From positions 1 to 64,000 of the forward strand of contig CAILEM010000010.1 in NCBI GenBank assembly GCA_903833215.1: a DNA stretch of 64,000 nt, in the 5' to 3' direction. The notes under the pieces are model-generated. The model did not search any database and was not told the origin of the DNA. It was given only the letters and a program-made list of their open reading frames with translations. Origin of the DNA: an uncultured Armatimonadota bacterium. GTDB taxonomy: Bacteria; Armatimonadota; Fimbriimonadia; Fimbriimonadales; Fimbriimonadaceae. The position numbers and the translations under genes were made by a program. Below, in pieces: positions 7,870 through 14,075 of this stretch. Within the stretch, counting starts at the first letter, position 1; every line of letters begins with the position of its first letter.

Positions 7870-8030
7870 CGGTGGCCGTTTGTCCGGCAGGGACGAGAAG
7901 TGGAGCGAAGCGACATCCCGCCGAGCGTAGCGAGGGAAATGAACGAAGTGAATCGAGAAGTCCCTGCTGGCCCGCGCGCCGAAGCCTTGGCGAAGGTTCG
8001 TCTACCAGAAATTATCTGGCCCCCCACGAA
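7870..8030. repeat. REP-like structured repeat block downstream of the tRNA
   Basis: The block holds a series of related short units (GAGCGAAGCGA, GAGCGTAGCGAGG, GAACGAAGTGAATCGAG) enclosed by inverted arms CAGGGAC (about 7892) and GTCCCTG (about 7962). A tail near 7997-8021 (GGTTCG...CTACCAGAAATTAT) loosely echoes the 3' end of the tRNA-Lys and its flank. No gene is present. Confidence 0.5.
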
Positions 8031-8072
8031 ACTGCGGGTCTTTTCTTGTTTGGAGGGGCGAGATAACCGAAA

Positions 8073-8681
8073 CTAACCAATGACCAGCAAGTCATCCACG
8101 GTATATCCAGTCCCGACTGTTGCGCGCGCGATATGTTCTGCTCGTTGATTTTGCACCTCGCTGATCACCTTCCCCCGCAGCGTAACCACACCACCCGCCA
8201 TTTCGACTGATAGGTCGGATAGCCCGAGGTGATCGTCTTCAAGCAACGCTTGTTCCACACGATCAGAGATCTCACGATTCGGGGTGCTTGTACGGTCCGC
8301 TACTGCTCGGTTGGTTGAGGAATTGCGACCGCTGAACGAGCGGCCCGCCTCATTTGCGGCCGAGTGGATAGTCTTGCCGACATCGCGGAATCCGTTCCTT
8401 GCCATTTGTGTGCACCCCACGATCACGACAAATACGATTAAGGCGATCACACCAGCCACACGATTGTTTGCTTTGGTGCGGTCCGGCGTCGCAACTTCGG
8501 CGGGGGCCATTCGATTGTTCAGCCTCCGCGAAGGGGATCGAAGCGATCTCAAAATCTGGTCCAATGTGGCACCAGATTTCCGAGCGCCTAGCTTAGTATC
8601 GTCAGTTGTGCTCCGACGAAGGCTCTTAATTTTGCTGACAAACTTGATGGAAAAGGGGAAAGATGTTCTCTTTTTGGTCAT
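8073..8681 (-). CDS. BON-domain protein with one membrane anchor
   Basis: This 202-aa protein has a basic, Ser/Arg-rich cytoplasmic N-terminus (residues 1-75), one transmembrane segment (VAGVIALIVFVVIVG, about 76-92) and a C-terminal BON domain (about 135-202, REISDRVEQALLEDD through GVVTLRGKVISE). BON domains bind membranes or lipids and occur in periplasmic stress proteins such as OsmY. The topology puts the BON domain in the periplasm. The linker (95-130) is low complexity. It is a single gene with no clear operon, and its function beyond envelope association is not evident. Confidence 0.75.
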   Translation of the reverse strand: MTKKRTSFPFSIKFVSKIKSLRRSTTDDTKLGARKSGATLDQILRSLRSPSRRLNNRMAPAEVATPDRTKANNRVAGVIALIVFVVIVGCTQMARNGFRDVGKTIHSAANEAGRSFSGRNSSTNRAVADRTSTPNREISDRVEQALLEDDHLGLSDLSVEMAGGVVTLRGKVISEVQNQRAEHIARATVGTGYTVDDLLVIG

Positions 8682-8976
8682 GGAAAGCCTTAACTGAGCT
8701 TTTCGAATAACGGAAATAAGATATCAACAATCAATTGCTCAGTTAACCGGTTAGACCATTTCCAACACGGCTCCGACGGTTATTGGAAATACAGTGATGT
8801 GGGACCATACATCAAAAGTTTGTAGGCATAAGGGTCTTCGCTGCCTCCAATCTCAACCCATTGACCTCAATTCGGGCCCAATGGCGACTTGATTAGGAAC
8901 GGTCTGAGCGCTTCGTCACCCTGAAATCTCCAAGCCGAAAGCCCCAAATCTCGACTAGACTAAAGCAGGTACAACC
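8682..8976. other. Intergenic region without a recognised gene
   Basis: The only structure I see is an 8-bp perfect inverted repeat, ATTTCCAA at 8758-8765 with TTGGAAAT at 8783-8790, which could be an operator or a weak hairpin. The BON gene's promoter should lie close to 8690-8740 on the minus strand, but I cannot pick convincing boxes. Confidence 0.4.
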
Positions 8977-9198
8977 ATGACGCCAGAACAGCGAAGGCAA
9001 TCAGTCGGCGGCACAACCACGCTTGGTGACACTAAATCGAGCGAAGCCTCAGTTCGCTATTGGCAAACACGAACATACGAGGAGCGGCTCCAAGCCATTC
9101 TGGAAATTCGAGATCTTTATTACGAGGTGATGCGACCTGGCACCGGGGCTACAAGACTGGACAGATCTGTTGGTGGCACTCGATCACTTCGGGAATAG
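8977..9198 (+). CDS. Small conserved-looking hypothetical protein
   Basis: This 73-aa protein contains YWQTRTYEERLQAILEIRDL followed by a basic tail. The W...EERL...E.LR pattern resembles short proteins often encoded just upstream of nucleotidyltransferase genes in bacterial toxin-antitoxin-like loci, but no nucleotidyltransferase follows here: the next gene is convergent and encodes a secreted propeller. A gcaggt ribosome-binding site precedes the ATG. The family resemblance is from memory of the pattern and is uncertain. It could be an orphaned half of such a module. Confidence 0.45.
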   Translation: MTPEQRRQSVGGTTTLGDTKSSEASVRYWQTRTYEERLQAILEIRDLYYEVMRPGTGATRLDRSVGGTRSLRE

Positions 9199-9209
9199 GT
9201 ACCCAACAC

Positions 9210-11774
9210 CTACTTCACGTCAACCCACCGAACCGTGTGATCTCGATCATAAAGCGCAATCCCGAATTTCGTGGCAAATACACTCCAACTCAAGCTCCAT
9301 CCTGCCGGCTGATACCGCCAGATAATCTTCCCATTCCGATTTGTGGCAAGGAGCCCCTTTTCTGTGGTGAAATAGCACCTCTCGCCATCATAGGCAGTGC
9401 CATATGTGTCCGGCATCTCCGCTGGCAAAAGCGCCTGACTCTGAGCCTGGCCAGTCGCCGAGTAGAAAGCGATCTTTCGCGGCACGTTCTTCGGGCCGAA
9501 ATAGCTCAACTCCTCGATCGCAACAAGTTGCCCATCTGGCGCAACCGCACTTGGGCCCTCCATCCACGACTGGTCAGGAAAGCGTCTTAGGCGAGCGACT
9601 GACTTTCCACGCTCGTTAACAAGATGAATTCCCATCCACCGCCAATCTAACTGGGGCCGAATGGGAACTTCTGGTCCTTCTCCGTCACAGCCGGGCACAT
9701 AGCCGAGCCGCTTTCCAGAGGGTGAGAAATGCAAGAACCCAGCCGCCTCGCCTCCACTCAGATAAATGTCACTCGATAGCGTGATGATGAGTATCGCTTG
9801 GCCAGATTTGAATTCCTTTGGTGTTGGCTGGCAGACAAAGAGAGAATGTCCCTTCCGATCAAAGACATGAACCCCGCTTGTTTCGCTGTCTACTGCGTAG
9901 ATCCGGCCATCTGCCCCGACGTGAATTTGCGAGATTCTCCCGAGCCCTCCCCGCCGTTGTCGGCGGCCGACGGTTTCGGCAACGACTCCCTTAGCATCCA
10001 GTCGACAGAACCCAGATTCGGTGGAAATCCACGGGCGTAACAATCCGTCAACCCGGATGCTGTCATGGACGTCGATCTTGCGCCCATTGGCAAACTTGGC
10101 CGCGAAATTCCCCAAAACCTTGCCGTTTCGGTCAAGGTGAAAGCACCCATTCTCAGCCATGTCCACCAACCAAAAATTCCCATCTGGAAGACAGGTGATT
10201 TGCGTTGGATAGCTCAGTTTGCGGCCGACACTTTTGTCGAGATTGATGGATCGTACGAATTTTCCATCAGCCCCAAAGGTCTGAAGCGTGTGCCGGATAA
10301 CGTCGAGCACGACGACGTGCCCATTGGCATCGATCGCCACACCCTCTGGACTTAATAACTCCTCCGGGCCGCCCGAATAACCAGATTCACCATCCATCCA
10401 CATCAGCCGCCCATCAGGGCCGTAGAGGCTGAGATGGTCCGTCGCGGAGAACTTCAACGTTTCCATAGACGTCACTGCGAAGCTGCCATCTGAATGACCG
10501 GCGACAGATTTGATCCATGGCGATTTGAACTTGTCCAATGGAGTGACCTTGCCAGTCGACACATCAATGTTCCACGCATACGATTGAGTGTTTGCACCCG
10601 AAGCTGAAGACAATAGGACGAAGTGAGCTCCGCCCGTTTTGGCAAGAAAATCACGCGAGCTGGAATTCGATCCTTTAGGCATTCGAATTTCTCGAATCAG
10701 ATTGCCCTTCATGTCGACGACACACACGGATGGGGTCTTTCCGTTGCGGAGGAACACAATCTTGTCCCCCCAAAGTTGAAAGTCCGCCACATCGCGGATG
10801 GCTGACGACATGTCCACCGACGCAGAAATGGATACTGTTGCGGCTATCTTCTTCACCGCCGAAACAAAGGGCTGTCGTTTGACTTCGGTTACCTTCCAGT
10901 GCACCCCGGTTCGCTTAACCTCATAGGTGATTCGAGACCTACCTTTAATGGATCGGATTTCAAACCTGCCCGGTTGACTTACATCAAGGAGTGAACCACC
11001 TGTCCTCATTTCGGTTAATAGACGGGATCCTTCGCGCTCGCTGAAGTCCTTGTCGAAATCTCCCGGCAAGTCGAATTGCCACACAATCTTCGACGAAGAG
11101 TCGACCAGAGTGAAGAACTGCCCAATCTTCTCGGTCTGGCTGTCATACCGTTGCCAACTCGCTAGAATCAGGTCGGTGCCCTTCACCAGCTTCGCGCCCG
11201 TCACAAACACACCCGTCTGATCTCCGTCCACGCGAGGCAGAATCGTTCCGATTTGCGTCGCCTTCGAGAGGGAGTACACCCACCAAGACTCAAGCCCATC
11301 CCCGGTCTTTAGCCCTTCAACGCGCGTAATCATGCGGTCGTGGTCGGGGTCAAACAACAGCCCTTGCCAAGCCGGGCTTTGTCGTGAATCCGGGATTTGC
11401 TCCTGGTTGAAGTTCAAGGTCTTCACAACTCGAAGCTTGCCCGTGGAATCTGTGATCGCCGCAACGACTCGGGTTTCCCCGTCGCCGCCCGTCATGTACC
11501 CATATCCCCCCGCAATGCCGCTGTCGGAGATACCAACTGCTTCGAATGTGAACGGAAATCGCTTCTTCCAAAGCACCTTCCCGTCGCGCTTCGCCGTGCA
11601 ATTCGCCGGAAAAAGCAGGTTCGGCTCCGTAGGATTCACCCATAAGGTGGTTCTTCCCGAAGCAGACCGCACCGTAAAGGGATTAGGCGGCGCCGGCGGA
11701 ATCAACTGAGCGGCTGATGAAGCACCAGCCATCACAAAGCCCACCAACAAAGCCCCAAACCGACCCAACTTCAT
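9210..11774 (-). CDS. Large secreted NHL/beta-propeller protein
   Basis: The 854-aa protein starts at ATG 11774 after a ggggg-rich ribosome-binding site and opens with a signal peptide (MKLGRFGALLVGFVMAGASS, cleavage near AAQ). The body is almost all beta, with NHL-type blades in the middle to C-terminal part, such as LSPEGVAIDANGHVVVLD, LSYPTQITCLPDGNFWLVD and ISQIHVGADGRIYAVDSE. The first 350 residues form further, more diverged propeller-like strands. Such proteins usually act as extracellular or periplasmic binding scaffolds. No catalytic residues are evident. A longer frame to 11873 exists but puts 33 implausible residues ahead of the signal peptide. Confidence 0.75.
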   Translation of the reverse strand: MKLGRFGALLVGFVMAGASSAAQLIPPAPPNPFTVRSASGRTTLWVNPTEPNLLFPANCTAKRDGKVLWKKRFPFTFEAVGISDSGIAGGYGYMTGGDGETRVVAAITDSTGKLRVVKTLNFNQEQIPDSRQSPAWQGLLFDPDHDRMITRVEGLKTGDGLESWWVYSLSKATQIGTILPRVDGDQTGVFVTGAKLVKGTDLILASWQRYDSQTEKIGQFFTLVDSSSKIVWQFDLPGDFDKDFSEREGSRLLTEMRTGGSLLDVSQPGRFEIRSIKGRSRITYEVKRTGVHWKVTEVKRQPFVSAVKKIAATVSISASVDMSSAIRDVADFQLWGDKIVFLRNGKTPSVCVVDMKGNLIREIRMPKGSNSSSRDFLAKTGGAHFVLLSSASGANTQSYAWNIDVSTGKVTPLDKFKSPWIKSVAGHSDGSFAVTSMETLKFSATDHLSLYGPDGRLMWMDGESGYSGGPEELLSPEGVAIDANGHVVVLDVIRHTLQTFGADGKFVRSINLDKSVGRKLSYPTQITCLPDGNFWLVDMAENGCFHLDRNGKVLGNFAAKFANGRKIDVHDSIRVDGLLRPWISTESGFCRLDAKGVVAETVGRRQRRGGLGRISQIHVGADGRIYAVDSETSGVHVFDRKGHSLFVCQPTPKEFKSGQAILIITLSSDIYLSGGEAAGFLHFSPSGKRLGYVPGCDGEGPEVPIRPQLDWRWMGIHLVNERGKSVARLRRFPDQSWMEGPSAVAPDGQLVAIEELSYFGPKNVPRKIAFYSATGQAQSQALLPAEMPDTYGTAYDGERCYFTTEKGLLATNRNGKIIWRYQPAGWSLSWSVFATKFGIALYDRDHTVRWVDVK

Positions 11775-11805
11775 ACCCCCAGAGTAACGCAAAACTGGTC
11801 TGAGT

Positions 11806-12120
11806 ACCAACCGGCCAAGCACAAAGAGCGATGCATGCCGAACGCCATGCCACCCACCACTCCAGTTTGCCAAAGGCCATCCTTTCCCAAAAGCGAAGCC
11901 ATGCCCCGACGACGGGACTTGCCTGGAATCTGGCGCGCGACTCTACGAGATCAATCCCATTTGGATACGCGAACCAACCGCCCAAGCACACTGAGCGCCA
12001 CACGCCGAAGGTCATGCCACCGCCGACTCCGGTTTGCCACAGGCAATCCTCTCCAAAAAGCGAAGGCATGCCCCGACGACGGGGCTTGCCTGGAATTTGG
12101 CGTGCAGATCGACGTCTATG
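11806..12120. repeat. Imperfect tandem duplication, 167-bp period
   Basis: The segment from 11806 (ACCAACCGGCCAAGCAC) recurs from 11973 (ACCAACCGCCCAAGCAC). Both copies contain catgccacc..cgactcc, then a GCCCCGACGACGGGGC-type hairpin followed by TTGCCTGGAAT. The second copy decays after about 12110. The two copies are roughly 85% alike by eye. Open frames through them are not protein-like, so I treat the block as non-coding. Confidence 0.75.
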
Positions 12121-12441
12121 CCAAAGGTATAGCGTCCGCCACTTTCGAATAGTGCATTTTGCTACTGAAGAGAAGCCCTCCGGCAAACACCACTGAACCC
12201 AGAGCCCAATCAACATCGAAATCGATATCCCATCCGGCCGAACGCCGAAGGCGTTCTGTCCACAAAGCCCAGTGTTGCATCGCAAAGCGAGGCTACGCTG
12301 GGTTACGAAATCGAATTCGATCAACGCTGAAAGCGTTGAGTCACCGGCCCACCAGGGATGAAGTCGTTGAAAGCGATTTGATCAGTTCGATTTGCGACGG
12401 TTCAAGTCTTGGCGTTTCTGAGTGGTGGCAATCGCCGCCCG
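12121..12441. other. Non-coding region with perfect small hairpins
   Basis: Two perfect stem-loops share the same design: GAACGCC-GAA-GGCGTTC at 12240-12256 and CAACGCT-GAA-AGCGTTG at 12322-12338, each a 7-bp stem with a GAA triloop. They sit in DNA that continues from the tandem duplication. No gene is recognisable. Confidence 0.5.
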
Positions 12442-12978
12442 TCATTCACCACCAGGACGGTCCTCATCATCAAGTCTTTTTAAGTGGATGTTTCCACCTG
12501 GTACCGAGTGGAGAGTTAGGCTGTTCTCTTGATACTCCACTGTGCCGTCTCGCTGGGTCTCCGCAAACGTAATGGGATCGGCGAACATACCAAAGAATGT
12601 CGGTTCGAAGAAACGCATCTTCGGTCCCAACCACCCATGGCCCTTTCGGACATAGTTATCGTAGGTGCCCGCGGGGACACATGTCAACTTGAAGGTATCA
12701 CCATCCCGAACGTAGAAGGCAAGGATCTTTGACTTTGTGCCAGTGGTAGCTAGGATCAGTAACGCATCTTCTGGAGTGGAATTGATGATTTCTAGCCCGC
12801 AGTGTCGCGCCCCCAGATACTGCTCGCCGAACAATACTTCACCCGTGATGGGACGTGGAGAAAGCTGTACTGGCCTCGAGATAACGCGAGGAGCCAGGGG
12901 TGTGACTCGGGTCACGGTTGGCGGTGCAGTCGGCACCTCGTGAATCTCAATCGGAGTTGGTATCGGGGTAGCCGTCAT
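12442..12978 (-). CDS. Hypothetical protein with a C-terminal beta domain
   Basis: I do not recognise this protein (178 aa from ATG 12978; a GTG at 12996 is also possible). Residues 1-45 are rich in Pro and Thr. From about residue 50 a compact domain follows, with features like LEIINSTPEDALLILATTG, VRDGDTFKLTCVPAGTYDN and GMFADPITFAETQ. The phrase 'VRxGDxFxxxxVPxGTYxxY' is seen in small beta-sandwich domains attached to varied bacterial proteins, which suggests a carried domain rather than an enzyme. There is no signal peptide. The upstream neighbour on the same strand is the broken NYN gene, 238 bp away. Confidence 0.5.
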   Translation of the reverse strand: MTATPIPTPIEIHEVPTAPPTVTRVTPLAPRVISRPVQLSPRPITGEVLFGEQYLGARHCGLEIINSTPEDALLILATTGTKSKILAFYVRDGDTFKLTCVPAGTYDNYVRKGHGWLGPKMRFFEPTFFGMFADPITFAETQRDGTVEYQENSLTLHSVPGGNIHLKRLDDEDRPGGE

Positions 12979-13052
12979 CGGCCCATCACGCACCACCTGG
13001 TGCTTCTCATGTCGGTGGGAGCAGAGAACGAATTGTTATCGAACTCGCAGAC

Positions 13053-13190
13053 GTGGCGAAAGCGATTGGTTTCAACGCACAACAGGTTGAGCAAGTCGAG
13101 GAGATGGAGAAAGAGCGCGAAGCCATCGCAGATTTCTGGAGTTCAATCGGGGTCCCAGCCTCCTATGTTTGGGCTGGCGAAGTGGTTTAG
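13053..13190 (+). CDS. Possible small protein or C-terminal gene remnant
   Basis: A frame open from about 12972 reads SRERIVIELADVAKAIGFNA and continues through a Glu-rich helix to WAGEVV and a TAG at 13190. The composition is strongly protein-like, yet the only standard start in it is GTG 13053, giving 45 residues. It may be a short gene with a start I cannot identify, or the tail of a gene that lost its 5' part. No family is recognised. Confidence 0.3.
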   Translation: MAKAIGFNAQQVEQVEEMEKEREAIADFWSSIGVPASYVWAGEVV

Positions 13191-13215
13191 GGCCCCGACC
13201 CTCGCCATAAACTGG

Positions 13216-13932
13216 TCAGACGTCAGCAGATTGATTGTCTGGAATGGTCGCCAGGTATTCCCTATATGCCGAAGGTGGTGCCTGACGCCATCCACCCGGT
13301 CGGTGGTGCTTCCGTCCATTCAGTGATTCCCAGACCTGTGGCAACTGACTCTGGATCAGAAGGGCGACTGGTAACAAGCCAATCTCGTCGGCGATTTGCT
13401 TGAATTCGTGAGTTTTTCCGCGAATGGCGTCAACGTCCCTTCCAAGGGACGGAACTTTGATTTCAAGGCGCTTTTGCTTTTCCTTTACCATCTTCGCCGC
13501 TGGAGTGAAGTCCGAATCTCCCGACACCAGAACGCAAACGTCATACAGGTCAAGATAGGCGTCCCGGACCATGGTGGCGCCGATTGCGACATCGGTTTTC
13601 TTCTCTATTGGAACGGTGTAGACGCGCTCGCACTCTGCCGAGCATTCCTTTACTTGACAGTAGCAGTCTCGCAAGACGAATTTGCCCATCTTGACTTCGA
13701 CTTTGGGCATTTGCTAGAGGGCATCGACATAGGTTTGCTGGTTGTACCTATTGGGGCCGCTAATCCATGACGAAAAGAAATAGACTCGAACGACCTCGTC
13801 ATTCTCGTAGAGTTTCTCAAATAGGCGCTGCAAGTTCACCCACTTGCAATCCAAGGGCTTTGCAAGGCCACGATAGAGGTTAAATCCATCGACGTAAACG
13901 CAGATCCGCCGTTTTTTTGCAGTCGAACACAT
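13216..13932 (-). pseudogene. NYN-domain (LabA/DUF88-type) protein interrupted by one in-frame UAG
   Basis: From ATG 13932 the frame reads RRICVYVDGFNLYRG, the first aspartate motif of NYN/PIN-like nuclease domains, and ends at TAG 13714-13716 after QQTYVDAL. Without any shift, the same frame continues QMPKVEVKMGKF and then carries the other NYN motifs: KKTDVAIGATMVRDAYLDLYD and VLVSGDSDFTPAAKMVKEK. Together they make a normal-length protein of about 237 residues plus the stop. NYN proteins are putative RNA-cleaving enzymes. Either the gene is inactivated, a point error exists, or the UAG is read through. A second ATG at 13710 could start only the C-terminal part, which would lack the first catalytic aspartate. 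Confidence 0.85.
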
Positions 13933-13997
13933 AAAAAAATAGGTGGTCGCTAGGACCACCTTTGCTACCCCGAAGGGTAGGACGTCTTATTATTATA
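13931..13997 (-). promoter_or_regulatory. Leader with two hairpins and a U-run directly before the NYN gene
   Basis: On the minus strand a TATAAT box (13997-13992) is followed by hairpin CTACCC-TTCG-GGGTAG (13980-13965), then AGGTGGTC/GACCACCT (13961-13941, 8-bp stem) and ATTTTTTTATG, where the ATG is the NYN start. This is the layout of a transcription attenuator, or of a very short terminated RNA. The -35 region is not recognisable. Confidence 0.55.
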
Positions 13998-14025
13998 CGT
14001 TGATTTGACCGAATTCTTTCGATGT

Positions 14026-14057
14026 TAAAAATACGGGGTGGCTCGGCTGAGCCACCC
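14026..14057 (-). terminator. Intrinsic terminator of the fimbrial operon
   Basis: On the minus strand a 9-bp perfect stem GGGTGGCTC/GAGCCACCC (14057-14036) with an AGCC loop is followed by CGTATTTTT. It lies 19 nt past the usher stop codon. Confidence 0.88.
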
Positions 14058-14075
14058 TGGCATGTCGAGGCGAAG

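Noticed and set aside
11831-12196. Open plus-strand frames in the tandem duplication
   Set aside because: They arise from the repeat units; the two copies differ in ways that are not synonymous, and no start or binding site is credible.
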